Shown here in pieces: positions 50,501-63,778 of a DNA stretch of 64,000 nucleotides. Source of the stretch: Ziziphus jujuba (taxonomy: Eukaryota; Streptophyta; Magnoliopsida; Rosales; Rhamnaceae); assembly GCF_031755915.1 (NCBI RefSeq), contig NC_083388.1:28906001-28970000 (forward strand). The letters are read 5' to 3'. A program made the translations under genes and the position numbers. A model generated the notes under the pieces. It saw only the letters and a program-made list of their open reading frames with translations. It made no database searches and was not told the DNA's origin. How positions within the stretch are numbered: position 1 is the first letter of the stretch; every line of letters starts with the position of its first letter.

Positions 50501-51519
50501 AGGAGTCCTAATGAGCCTACATTGTATATTAGGACTCATGGTTGCATGGTGTTGGTGTCTCTTTATGTTGATGACCTCCTAGTGACCGGTGGTAATGAGA
50601 AAGAAGTGAGCAATTTCAAAGGTGAGCTAGAAGTGAACTTTGAGATGTCTAGCCTTGGAGAGATGAAATACTTTCTTGGAATTGAAGTTGTCCAATCATC
50701 CAAGGGCATCTTCATATCTCAAGAAAGCTATGTGAAGGAGTTACTCAAGAAGTTTGACATGGAGGATTGTAATAGCGTTGCCACACCTATGAATGAAGGC
50801 ACCAAGTTGGTGAAGGATGATGATTCTCCAAAGGTAAATCCTTCCATCTATAGAAGTTTAATTGGTAGCCTTTTATATGTATGCTCTACTAGACCAGATA
50901 TCATGTTTAGTGTGGCTGTTTTGTCAAGATTTATGCATAGTCCATCACAAAATCATCTTAGTTGTGCAAAAAGAATCCTAAGGTATTTGAAAGGTACTAG
51001 TGATTTTGGTACAAGGATGACATGAATGAAGCTTTGCTTGGTTATAGTGATAGTGATTGGGCTGGTTCTTTGGATGATAGCAAGAGCACATCGGGCTACA
51101 TTTACACTCTTGGAAATGGTCCTTTCTCATGGAATTCCAAGAAGCAACAAACCGTTGCACAAAGCACTGCGGAAGCCGAGTATATTGCTTGCTCAAGTTG
51201 TGCTAATCAAGGTGTTTGGCTTAGGAAATTATTGGAGGACTTGAGCTTGAAGCAAGAGGAAGCCACGGTAATATTGTGTGACAATACTTCAGCAATAGCA
51301 ATTGCTCAAAATCCAGTCCAACATGGGAGGACCAAGCATATACCGGTCAAGTATCATTCCTTAAGGGAATTTGAAGCAAGTGGTGAAGTAAAGTTGGAGT
51401 ATGTGACTTCCGAGGAGAACTTGGCGGATATCTTCACCAAGCCATTCGGAAAGAAGAGATTTGAGATATTGAGAGGACTTCTCAATGTCTCATACAAAAT
51501 TGCCAAGGAGGAGTGTTGA
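47540..51519 (+). CDS. Copia-A gag-pol polyprotein with one frameshift
   Basis: The first frame, 47540-51025, encodes 1,161 residues. Gag begins FNGENYNIWSIKMQAY; two CCHC knuckles start at C250 and C271. Aspartic protease DSG is at 327-329. Integrase has an HKRLGH...CEVCQKGKH zinc site, and catalytic D518, D581 and E617 (35 residues between the last two). Reverse transcriptase has YVDD from residue 1009. RNase H begins, then near 51010 seven bases are missing relative to copia-B, shifting the frame. The rest of RNase H (SDSDWAGSLDD, AEAEYIACS) continues in another frame at 51022-51519, and its stop overlaps the 3' LTR. This is the only visible lesion. The element could be complemented by a relative in trans (inference). 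Confidence 0.93.
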
Positions 51520-52546
51520 AGTGTGGCAATTTTGCCACTTGATGGTGCATGTCACCGGCTAGCATGCACACCTTGGTATCAAATCATTTCCTTTTATGAG
51601 TTTATATTTTTTTGTATGTTTTAATTTATGCAAGGTATATTTTGATAATGTTTTGTGCCTAAGTTATGTATGCAAAAGTATAGGCAAAATTATGCACAAA
51701 AGAGTAGGAATGTTATGCTTGAAATGCCTATGGTGCTGGATTCATAATTTCCACCAACATAGTTCCACTATTTATCTTATATCTCAGGTTGCAAATGGAG
51801 TTTTGGGCTGAAATTTTGAGGGATGTCTACAGACATATACAGAAGACTATGGTTCACATTCAGGTCCAAATGACATGGGAAAGTCCATTTTCTATTCCAA
51901 ACAGATTGCTGTATCTGATGGGCCCAGTATGCAGAGTATGGGTCAGCTTTGGAGCTGTTTGGCCCATGATCCGGTTCCAGAACTTTCCTAGCTCTTGGAA
52001 CAATATTTATTGATGACCAAGGATGCTTCAAACCAAGTTTCATAAGCAGATACAAAGGGGAACTAAGTAGGTGAAGCTAGTTTGGTTGTTTATCCAAACT
52101 AGTTAAACAATAGGAACTTAGTTCAAACCATGTGCCACTTTTTACTATATTTGGAATAGACATGTTGCAGCTGGTTTTTGACTCTTTTGTGTATGAAAAG
52201 TTAGGTGTTGACCATTTTACTTTTTAAATTTCAAATACTTTACTCATTTTGTAAGCTCACATGCTTGGCATGTGTGAACTAGTTGTAATTTCAAGCTTAT
52301 ATAGTAAAATGAATGAAATGGCTACACATCTAAGCCTGATTTTTCAAAAGCAACGTGGTCCCCTTCTTCTTATCTCTTCTTCAACACCTTAGAACACTCT
52401 AGGAACCCTAAAAACCAGAAAACACCATAACCAAAACCTAAAAACACAACTCACACACAACCATTCCCAAGAGCATTACCAAAAGCTTGCTTGTTGCTAA
52501 CACTTCAAGCTAGCTTGCTCTTGGTCATAACCTTCTCACCCCAACA
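51514..52546 (+). repeat. Copia-A 3' LTR
   Basis: 1,033 bp, almost identical to the 5' LTR. It is preceded by the purine tract AAGGAGGAG and followed by the duplication aaatt. Confidence 0.95.
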
Positions 52547-52551
52547 AAATT

Positions 52552-53115
52552 GACCAATTTCACACTTCTTTGAGTACTACGAACTCATAAGAAATCATCA
52601 AAATGATTTAAGTGATTGAAAAATTTTCGGACTCGAGATCATTATTTGAATAACATTTTAAAGTAAGGACCACATTTTAGCATCCTAAGAGAAATCCATA
52701 TTTGTATTAAACCATCAATGATTAAAAAACTAGATAGCTAAAAAATCCAATTTATTGTTTTAGTGAACTAGTGGGTAAAGACCGGTGTAAGGTAAGGTAT
52801 TTTTTTTTTTTTCATACTGATTTCTAAAATTGGAATCGAAATAAGAATAATATGGGACCTCTATATAGATAGATATTTTATGTTAAATATTTAACATTTA
52901 GGGATAAAAAATGGATCCAATTATATATGTGTGTTATTTGAACACGATTCAATTTATGAAAAAGATATGATTCAGAGAAGAATTATTAAGAATACTAATA
53001 AAATTTTTCCAATCTAATATTATACTATTATTATTATACTTATCTTAAAAGGCAATATTTTTTCTGATATATACCATTATATATATTATAATGCTATAAT
53101 GGGTTGGGCATGCTT
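52552..53115. other. Plastid rps16-trnQ spacer copy (rest of it)
   Basis: AT-rich spacer resuming after copia-A. No gene is present. The other part of the spacer is 46064-46371. Confidence 0.6.
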
Positions 53116-53186
53116 TGGGATGGAAAGATTCGAACCTCCAACTAGTGGGACCAAAACCCGTTGCCTTATCACTTGGACACGCCCCA
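53116..53186 (-). pseudogene. trnQ-UUG: trnQ-UUG copy in NUPT
   Basis: The minus strand reads TGGGGCGTGTCCAAGTGATA, then GGGTTTTGGTCCC with anticodon TTG, then GGAGGTTCGAATC and CATCCCA. From memory, changes from the plastid gene are nearly all C-to-T or G-to-A (GTCC for GGCC is the exception). The acceptor-stem GTCCC has become ATCCC, weakening the stem. The full length is kept, but activity in the nucleus is unlikely. Confidence 0.85.
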
Positions 53187-53534
53187 TTACTATTCGATCC
53201 TAATAAACACTAATATTGGTATTGGTTATTCGTCAACTCCAGTATAAATATCTATAAAATATATAGATTGTTGCTAGAATTTTAATATGTGTCGATATAG
53301 AATTAGATTGAATTTATTGATCATTACATAGAATTCAATTAAGATATTGTATGAAAGTATGATTTATTCTATTCTCTTTTGATTTGAGAATTAAAGGATT
53401 TTTGATTGGGGGAGTTCAAATCAAAGAAGGTTTTTGGGTCTATCTTATTTAGTTTTATTCATTTTTCGTTTTATCAATAACTCAATCAAAATAATACAAT
53501 TATCTTCAATAACAAAAATAACAAAATATTTGTT

Positions 53535-53710
<176 letters not shown>

Positions 53711-53996
53711 GATCTCGATTGCAATATTGAAATTTTTGTATAGCCGCGAGAAATTTTGGATCAACCCATTTCCTTATTATGACCTTTTTTTTTCCATTGA
53801 AAGGCCTTATTAGAGTACTCACAATGTCAAATTGTGGGTATGAAAGAAAATTTTTGGTAATGAAAAGCTCCACTTATCCACTTATATTATAAATATAACA
53901 TATGTATTTTTTGAAAATTTCATTTTCTATTTCTAAAAAAAACTTTATTTCTTGGTGTCAAAGTACAAAATAAAAAGAGTAGGGTGTACGGTCTAA

Positions 53997-54164
<168 letters not shown>

Positions 54165-54292
54165 AAAAAAAAAAAAAGAAATAAGGTTTTTCTTCCTTGA
54201 TTTTAAAATGTTCTTAGCTTAGTAAGATTTTGTCCATTCCACACTGAACTCGCAAGAAATTTGAAAGAAAAGAACAAGATAGCGATGAAAAT

Positions 54293-54366
54293 GGAAAGAG
54301 AGGGATTCGAACCCTCGGTATGAAATACTCGTACAACGGATTAGCAATCCGACGTTGTCGTCCATT
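54293..54366 (-). pseudogene. trnS-GCU: trnS-GCU pseudogene, 5' part lost, in NUPT
   Basis: The minus strand carries the anticodon arm GGATTGCTAATCC, the variable arm GTTGTACGAGTATTTCATAC and the T arm GAGGGTTCGAATCCCTC. The acceptor 5' strand and most of the D arm (GGAGAGATGGCTGAGTGG in the usual gene) are replaced by ATGGACGACAACG next to a T-rich run, so no cloverleaf can form. Confidence 0.85.
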
Positions 54367-54399
54367 TTTCTTTTTTTTTTTTCTTCTTTTTTGAGTGTT

Positions 54400-55341
54400 T
54401 TTTTAATATTATTTTATTATTTATTATTTTATTATATATAATATATATATACAATAGTTTATATAATAGATACAGAATGATAATGATATAGAATCAAATT
54501 CCATTTAGACTATTTAATTTAGACCATTTAGATAAAATAAAAGCATCTATATTATATAATTAGATTATATAAAATGTATACAAATATGTTATATATAATT
54601 CTATAATCATATAAGATATATGTATAAAGAAAAGACTTGAAAGAGATATCAACAATCCAATCTACACAATCTACAATAGTCCAATATATAAATCCAATAT
54701 AAATGAAATAAATATAAAAAATCCAATATAAATCAAATCTAAAAATGGAATCTATATTTGTTAATATGTTTAACATAGATTTTTTAGATTTTTTGAATAG
54801 ATTTATATAGTTAATATATGTTTAATAGATACATTCTGTATTTTATATAATATATAAATAGAAAAGAGAAAAAATAGAAATAATGAGAAAAAAATAATAT
54901 TTATTATTAATAATAAATAAAGAAACCTCTTTGAGTTCGTCCGAAAGGCCCTTTATTTCCACGGCTTGGCCTGATCAATGCTTAGCTGGACCTAGCCTCT
55001 TTTGTTTTATTCAATCGTAATAAGATAAAATGATTTATTTAATTTGAAAACAATTAATTTGAAACCAAAACAAAAAGGCTTGTTATTGAAACAACAAACG
55101 TCATAAAAAGACCTATTTTGATATAGAATCAAAGCGAGATTTCTTATCTTCTTTATTTTGCTTTTTCTTTTTTTTTGTTTACTGATATTTTACTGTAATA
55201 AAAAATGAATCAAAATATGTATATAATAAAAACAGAATTATGGATTTGTGCACAATGCATTTTTTTCTAATCCTATCTTTTGATTACGCCCGAGTTTCTT
55301 ATGCGACAAAAAGTCCATTTATATACAATAATTGGATTGGA
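54400..55341. other. Plastid trnS-trnG spacer copy
   Basis: Very AT-rich spacer (ATATAA and AATCC-type repeats near 54440-54780). No gene is present, and short open frames here are chance. Confidence 0.6.
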
Positions 55342-57249
55342 GTGGGTATAGTTAGTGGTAAAAGTGCGATTCGTTCTATTAACCCTCGAATAGTTAAGGG
55401 ATCTCTCGGTTTGATTAATATTCCATTCCAAGCAAAAACTTTATTTCTTAAAAGGATTAAATCCTTTACCTTTCAATGAAAAATTTGAGGAAGAATATAC
55501 ATTCTAGAGATTTGTATCCAAGAGTCAATTAGAAATTGAAAAATTGGATTATGAAATACGAAACATAATTTTATTTTTTTAATTGGATCAATCAATATTT
55601 CCAATTGAATGAGTATGAGTAAAGGATCCATGGATAAAGATTGAAAGTGTATTTCTAATCATAACTAAATCTTCAATTTTTCTTTTTTTGTATAGGGGAA
55701 ATTGAAACAAAATAGCTAATTAAACAATGACTTTGGTTTACTAGAGACATCGAAAAATTGTTTTAGCTCGGTGGAAACAAAGTCCTTTTCCTAAGGATTC
55801 TTTCAAATAGAAATAGAGAATGAAGTAACTAGAAAGATTGTTATAATCCCCTCTTTTCTACAAGGTTCGTCTAGAAAATGGGCCATTTTGAATGCATTTA
55901 GACCGAAAAGCTGACATAGATGTTATGGGTCGAATTTTTTTTAATGTCATTGATATCTGGAAATTTATTTATCTTCCATAAAGGAGCAAATGAAATGAAA
56001 GTTTCACATTCGTTTTTGAATTAGAGACGTTAACAATGATGGATCAATGTCAACTATAACCTGATACGAATCTAGGACGACCTGCTCCTAAACCCGTATT
56101 ATATTAGCCCGGATCTCAATTAAGTTCAAGTTCTAATGGAATGGTCCTCAACCCTTAACAAACCTGTGGTTAGAAACCTTGGTATAATGTAGACACCACA
56201 ATAGGGGATGGAAAACCTATTGATAAGTCAAGCTAAAACAACCAATTCTCTAATGGTGTTTTAGGTGTTCTCAAAGAACAAAGAGATAATTAATCTCACA
56301 AGTATTTTCTCAATCAAATCAAAGTTGTATTCTTATTGAAAAATAAACCTTTAAATAGGCTACAAAGCCACGAAATAAAACCCTAGAACATAAAGAAAAC
56401 CGGCCACCACACATAAAGAAACCTAGTTGGCCGAAGCTATACTTCCTTTCTTAATCTAAGTTTGATTAATTAATTCCTTTATATTAAATTAGGAATTAAT
56501 TAATTTACAATGGAAAGAATAAAATAAAAAACCTTCCTAAAGTTATTTGTCCAGAAAATAAATAAATAAAAGCCAAAAAGTAATGGTAGTTTCCTAAAAC
56601 AAAAAGTAAAAACAAATCAGGAAACTAAAAATGCTAGCCTTTTGATCAAGTTGACTTTGATCAATCTTTGACCTCTTTGAGCTTCAAATCAGCTTCTAGA
56701 TACTTTTTAGGATGCCAAATAAGCTGAATATGAAGTCCCACACGTTGTCCATGCTTGGAAAAATAAGAAAAGGCTAATACAGTAAAATACAGTAAAGCCA
56801 GCAAGCAATACAGCAAATTCGGCCAAATTGTTGATGCTGTCCGTACAAGCCCTTTTTGATTGCATTTGAGGCTGATTTAACTTGATTCCATGACCTCTTA
56901 GGCATATGTATTGAACCCATAAAGCATTGGAACCATTTCATGCTTCCCAGACTCCAAAAATGTACCAAAATCGCCACCCGGGCCCGTTTTGGCTTCTATT
57001 GCTTGTATGAGTAAAACAGGCCTTGGTTCTTTAGATATGACCACCCCTCTTGACTATGACTTATTCCTTGTATAAAGACAGCAATATTGTCCTTGAACGT
57101 CTTGGCTAGGGCTCTAGCGATCGGTCCTACCTTCATCCGTAACGGATCGGCACCCCAGCAGGTTGTCGGTTGTACGGGTTGGGGCGAATTCGCATCATAA
57201 CCCCTAGCCTTCCAAGCTAACGATGGGAGTTCGATTCCCGCTACCCACT
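55342..57249 (+). pseudogene. trnG-UCC: trnG-UCC, two exons, intron hit by a solo LTR, in NUPT
   Basis: The 5' exon at 55342-55363 reads GTGGGTATAGTTAGTGGTAA (C-to-T at base 2, one T lost). The 3' exon at about 57201-57249 reads CTAGCCTTCCAAGC, then GGGAGTTCGATTCCCGCTACCC. The group II intron starts GTGCGATTCG and contains the inverted 1.1-kb solo LTR at 56062-57197, only a few bases before the 3' exon. Confidence 0.88.
56062..57197 (-). mobile_element. Solo LTR, 1.14 kb, in trnG intron (minus)
   Basis: Exact target duplication taacc at 56057-56061 and 57198-57202; plus-strand ends are TGATACGAATC and GAATTCGCATCA. It is the reverse-complement relative of 58235-59358. The 5' part (right side) encodes a short decayed match to the RAQAKKFKDNIAVV-type tail seen in the other copy. 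No internal domain or second LTR is present. Confidence 0.88.
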
Positions 57250-57539
57250 TGTGCTTACTTTCCTTTATCTCTATTCAATATTTTTCAATATTCTTTTTTA
57301 TAGTCAAAACCTATAAATCAATATATCTAATAGATATTTCTATCTAATATATATTTATATTTTTTGATATTTATTAAAATATCAAATTTCTAATAAATAT
57401 GTTTTAAAGAAATATAAACAAAATGAATATAATTAAAAAATGAATATAATTAATTAATGCATAATTGAATATGCAATTCCTGGAATTCTTTCACATATTC
57501 GTTTTGTCAGAATAATAAAAGTGAAAAGAAAATAAATAT
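57250..57539. other. Collapsed trnG-atpA spacer, trnR-UCU missing
   Basis: The plastid order requires trnR-UCU here, but no GCGTCCATTG or GGACGC tRNA sequence is present. The stretch is AT-rich with nested TAATAGATAT-type repeats. The end of atpA is also gone, so a deletion removed trnR plus the atpA C terminus. Confidence 0.7.
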
Positions 57540-59901
57540 AAAAAAATTGGCCTTTTGCCAATTGATTTTTGAGTAGATTTATCGAGATTAGAAGTGAATT
57601 ATACAAAGGCTTCTAATTCTGTGAATTGTGTCAATTCCAATTTTGATTTGCTAGCTACTTGTTTCATGGCTTTAATTTGAGCTGCGGACCGTACTCTGGA
57701 TATAAAAATACCCACATTAATAGCAGGCCTGATTCCAGCATTAAATAGATCGGTCTGTAATGGAAATTACATTAGTAGGAATATAAGCCAAAACATCTCT
57801 TGATTAAGTCTCAACTATTGGTAAAGCAGTCATACTTCCTTCCCTAAATAAGAGCTTGATTTAGCAGCTATTTCCAAAAGGCATGAATGCAAATAAAAAA
57901 AATCTCTCGGATAAGCTTCTCGGCCTGGCGGTCTACGTAATAAAAGAGACATTTGGCGATAAGCCTGTGCTTGTTTTGAGAGATTGTCATAAATATTTGA
58001 AGTGTGTTGTTTGCGATACATAAAATATTCAGCCAGAGCAGCTCCTGTATAAGGAGCGAGGTATTGTAATGTAGCTGGAGAATCGACAATTTCAGCTACC
58101 ATATTAGTGTAATCCATTGCTCCCTTTTCCTGTAAAGCAGTCAGCACCTGAACCACAGAAGATGCTTTTTGACCAATAGCTACATCAATGCATATTACAT
58201 TTTGCCCTTATTGATTGAGAATCGTATCTATGTGATGCAAATCCGCCCGAGACCATTAAACCGATAACCCGCTGGGGTGCTGATCAAATACAGATGAAGG
58301 TGGGGTCGATCACTAGAGCCCAAGCCAAGAAGTTCAAGGACAATATTGCTGTCGTTATCCAAGGAATAAGTCATAATCATGAGGGGTTGTCCATATCTAA
58401 AGAACCAAGGCCTGTTTTACTCATACAAGCAATAGAAGCCAAAACGGGCCCGGGTGACATTTTTAGTGCCAATATGGAGGTCGGGTTGTATGAATTGGAG
58501 CCCCATTCTTATGGGTTCAATTCATATGGTGGATGAGTCATAGAAACCAGCCAAATCAGCTTCAAAGCCGAACAACATAGTGGTTTGCGCACAAGGGGAA
58601 GAAAGGGCGAAATTTGCTGTATTCCTTGCTGACTTTACTATATTTTACTGTATTAGCCTTTTCTCATATTTCTAAGCAAGGGCAATGCGAGGAACTTCAT
58701 AATAAGCTTATTTTCCATTCCAAAAAGACTATTGAAGCTGATTTGGAGTCCAATTAGGTCAAAGAAGGGTCATTATCAACCTAGCCGAAAATTACCATAT
58801 TTAGTTTCCTAATTTGTTTTTACTTTTTGTTTTAGGAAACTATCTTTAATTTTGTATTTGTATTTATTTACTTATTGAACAAATAAGTTTAGGAAAATTT
58901 TTATTTTATTATTTTTTTGTAAATTAATTAATTCCTAATTGAAAATAAGGGAATTAATTAATTAGGTTAGGAAAAGGAAAGATTCGGTCAAGCTAGAACT
59001 CTTCATTGTGTGGCCAGTTTTTCCTAGGGTTTTTAGGGTTTATTTTGTTTCTTTCAAAGCCTATTTAAAGGCTTATTTTTCAATAAGAGCACAACTTTGA
59101 TTTGATTGAGAAAATACTTGTGAGATTAATTATCTCTTTGTTCTTTGACAACACCTAAAACACCATTAGAGAATTAGTTGTTTTAGCTTGACTTATCAAT
59201 AGGTTTTCCATCCCCTATTGTGGCGTCTACACTATACCAAGGTTTCTAACCATAGGTTGGTTAGGGGTTGAGGTCAATTCCATTAGAACTTGAACTTAAT
59301 TAAGATCCGAGCTACTATAATACGGGTTTAGGAGTAGGTCGTCCTAGGTTCGTATCACTATGGGTACTATTGTTTTACCAGTTTGCCTGTCCCCAATAAT
59401 TAATTCTCACTGGCCACGTCCTATAGGAATCATCGAATCAATAGCAATAAGTCCTGTTTGAAGAGGCTCATATACCAAACGTCCTAAAATAATACCCGAG
59501 GTGGGAGATTCAATTAACCGAGATTCAGAAGCTGAAATTTCACCTCGACCATCAATAGGTTTAGCAAGAGCATTTATAACATGGCCTAAAGAAGCCTCAC
59601 TTATAGGGATCTGAGCAATTCTTCCTGTTACTTTTACAGAACTTCCCTCTTGTATCATCAAACCATCACCCATTAATACAACACCGACATTATTTGATTC
59701 CAAATTCAGAGCAATGCCTATCATACCTTCTTCAAATTCTAATAATTCCCCCATCATTACATCATCAAGACCATAAATATGAGCAATGCCATCACCTACT
59801 TGGAGTACAGTACTGGTATTTAAAATCTTTATTTCTCTATTATATTGCTCAATACGTTCATGAATAATGTTACTAATTTCATCTGCTTGAATAGTTACCA
59901 T
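57540..59901 (-). pseudogene. atpA: atpA pseudogene (ATP synthase alpha), split by a solo LTR, in NUPT
   Basis: It starts [20 protein letters not shown] at 59901 and stays open to 59407 ([20 protein letters not shown]). The P-loop region is damaged: a solo LTR with duplication ctatg is inserted at 58235-59358 beside the GDRQTGKT-type segment. Homology resumes at 58234 with VAIGQK- and [19 protein letters not shown] blocks and [16 protein letters not shown], with stops, then runs to about 57540 ([16 protein letters not shown]). The last roughly 80 residues are absent. It would be the plastid F1 alpha subunit; it is inactive. Confidence 0.93.
58235..59358 (+). mobile_element. Solo LTR, 1.12 kb, in atpA (plus), with coding tail
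   Basis: Begins TGATGCAAATCCGCCC, ends GGTTCGTATCA, and is flanked by the exact 5-bp duplication ctatg (58230-58234 and 59359-59363). Near its 5' end, 58294-58536 is an open frame of 80 codons with GSITRAQAKKFKD, resembling the GPITRSRAKK tail that ends many plant Ty3/gypsy polyproteins. The polyprotein therefore probably reads into the LTR, as in CRM-type elements (inference). A short CTAGGGTTTTTAGGG tract lies near 59029. Confidence 0.85.
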
Positions 59902-59960
59902 GAGTATTTCTTAATTCTTTATTTTTGTTTGAAAGAAAAATAATGCCTGCAGTAGAAAGA

Positions 59961-61252
59961 CTAACCCTTTATTTCTTTCATCATTCCAAACATGCCAATA
60001 TTAGTATTGATGGTATGTAAATGTAAGTCGGTGTTCAAACAACTATCCAGAGTTCCTGGAGCTCCGTGTAAGGCTTGTTGGAAAACCTGTTGTCGAACTT
60101 GATTAATAGCTTTTTGTTGTTCAAAATGAATGGTTTCAATTTTGTGATTTTCTAATTGTTCCAAGGTTTTATAAGTTGAATTAATCAAATTCAATTTTTC
60201 TTGTTCTATTTCTGAGAATCCATTCGCTCGAAATTGATTAGCTTCCATTTCTACTTTCTGCAAGCGGGACTGGGTTTTTTTCCAGCCGTTCCACAACCCC
60301 TCGGCGTAGTTCTTCTGAATTTTGAATAGTCTTCAAGATCTGCTATTTTCGATTATCGAATAAATCACTTAATGAAAGTAGATTATCTTTCCATTCATTT
60401 CAAAACTTCCAAATCCCTTCCCGAACCAAACATGAATCTTTCGATTCATTTGGCTCTCACGCCCAATTACTTATGTATGGGGGAAGCTCCCTAGCTTTTT
60501 TTTAATGTAATGCTATTCATATTTGTGAAAGTATAGAAACTGATCATTAATCCAAGAACATAATATGTGGAGGACTCTTCTGACCAAACAAATAATTGTT
60601 AGCAAAGTTGTTTTTTTTTTCTTTTTCAAATCCAAAGAATTCTTTTTACTTTATACACAGGTCATCGATTCATTAATTCAGCATTGGATAAAAAAGAGGG
60701 GGTGAAATATCCATTTTTCTAATTTTTAAAAATAAAATACAAATAACGGGTTCAAATAATTTTTTTATCAACATGAGTCTTTAATATCGGAAAAAAAAAA
60801 TTCCAACACTGAAACCATTTATGAATTAACATATTCTCTATTAACATAGTAGTAGAAGGAGTACCACACTGCATTTGGACTTCAAACGATTTAGCTTTAA
60901 CCCTGTTAACAATCCCACATTATTGGTTGATAGAGAATTAAAGCATATTTACCAATGAATCACGAAATGCTATGGTTATTAAATATGATTTCTTGATTTA
61001 TTCAGAAGTAATTCGTGGAATCGTGCACCTTTTCGAGTTATAACGAAAAAAAGTGCAGTTGGTTGGATCCAGCCTATTCTTGAAACAAACAACTCCCACA
61101 CACTCCCTTTCAAAAAAAAAAAAAAAAATCAATACACCAAAGATTACATTTAGATTTATTGGATTTGTTGCTAAAATATCGGTATTAAACCTAAAACTCT
61201 TGGCCAATGGCCAATAACCCAAGGAAAGCAAAGAATCGGTTAGATTTTTCAT
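59961..61252 (-). pseudogene. atpF: atpF pseudogene (ATP synthase b subunit), two exons, in NUPT
   Basis: Exon 1 (61252 to about 61105) reads [20 protein letters not shown] and [14 protein letters not shown], followed by GVLIFF. Exon 2 (about 60372-59961) reads [20 protein letters not shown] and [20 protein letters not shown] and ends MKEIKG. A TAG within NRK-QIL and an indel before NGWKKTQ break exon 2. The group II intron lies between. This normally encodes the membrane-anchored stator subunit of plastid ATP synthase. Confidence 0.92.
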
Positions 61253-61711
61253 ATGATCTCATCTTTCTTATTCTTATAGATAGACTAATTATTTATATTT
61301 TTTTATTCTATTATTTTTCTAAATTAAATAGGACTAGGGTAAAAGTCAAAATATAGGTATATATTGATTTATAGATGTAAATGGATTTTTTTTTTTTTCA
61401 ATAGGAAATTTCCAATAAGTGGAAATTTCCAATAAGAATGATACTTATTAGAATTAGGTACCAGGTCTTATGTCAGTTGTGAAATAAAATTTATCATTTG
61501 CTGTAATACTTCCTAAAAAAAAGTTCCATTAGACTAAGAGAAGAAAGCGATTTAATCGGCTAATTTAATTCCTCATCCTCAAACCAGTATTTCCAGGGGG
61601 TTGTTGTCACAACGAATATGAAATTTTAGGAGTGAAATCTTAATATAATTTGAAAAAGCAAGAGCAGCAAATCCAAGGAAATAAAAAAGGAAAAGATAAA
61701 CATTTTTAGGA

Positions 61712-63039
<1,328 letters not shown>

Positions 63040-63778
63040 TCAATGATGACCTTCCATGGATTCGCCTATATAAGCCGCAGCTAAGGTTGTAAAAATAAGA
63101 GCTTGAAGGCCACTCGTAAATAATCCAAAGAACATGACAGGTATAGGAACCACTAAAGGTACTAAAGAAACAAGAACAACAACTACTAATTCATCGGCTA
63201 ATATATTTCCAAAAAGTCAAAAACTAAGCAATAAGGGTTTTGTGAAATCTTCTAAGATGTTAATGAAAGGATTGGGGTTGGTTGAATGTATTTACCAAAA
63301 TAACCTAACCTTTTTTTTAAAACGCCCGCATAGAAATATGCTACTAACATGATTAAAGCTAAAGCAACAGTAGTATTTATATCATTTGTGTGCACGGATA
63401 ACTCCCTATGAGGTAACTGTATGATTTACCAGGGTAAAAGAGCCCCTGACCAATTAGAAACAAAAATAAATAAAAACATAGTTCCAATAAATGGAACCCA
63501 GGGACCATATTCTTCTCCAATCTGCATTTTGCTCACGTCTCAAATGAATTCAACGACATATTCAAAGAAATTCTGATTGTCAATCGGAATGGTTTGTGGA
63601 TTACGAACATCTATAATGGCTTAACCTAATAAGATAGCAATTACAACCCAAGAAGTAATAAGTACTTGACCATGGACTTGGAAACTTCCTATTTGCCAAT
63701 AGAAATGTTGGCCTACTTCCACACTGGATAGATCGTAAATTCTTTTAGTGTGTTGATGGAACATAATAAAACATTCAT
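63040..63778 (-). pseudogene. atpI: atpI pseudogene (ATP synthase a subunit), in NUPT
   Basis: The start ATGAATGTTTTATT is at 63778 and the end GHH-stop at 63042-63040. Recognisable blocks include the [16 protein letters not shown] region, [20 protein letters not shown] and the [22 protein letters not shown] end. Stops include TCA to TAA after LLG (about 63623) and AAA to TAA after LPW (about 63430). Total 739 bases against 744, so frameshifts are present too. This is normally the plastid Fo a subunit. Confidence 0.92.

Larger units (their letters stand above)
46372..52546 (+). mobile_element. Copia-A: near-intact Ty1/copia element inserted in NUPT
   Basis: 6,175 bp: 5' LTR 46372-47405, primer site, gag-pol, purine tract at about 51504-51513, 3' LTR 51514-52546. 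The 5-bp duplication aaatt is at 46367-46371 and 52547-52551, in the rps16-trnQ spacer. The LTRs begin TGTTGAAG and end CCCCAACA. By eye they differ at only about a dozen sites in about 1,033 bases, so this is a recent insertion. It is in the same family as copia-B. Domain order gag-PR-INT-RT-RH is diagnostic of copia. Confidence 0.96.

Noticed and set aside
56774..56977. Minus-strand open frame as a small gene
   Set aside because: It lies inside the solo LTR and the equivalent frame in the other copy is not conserved.
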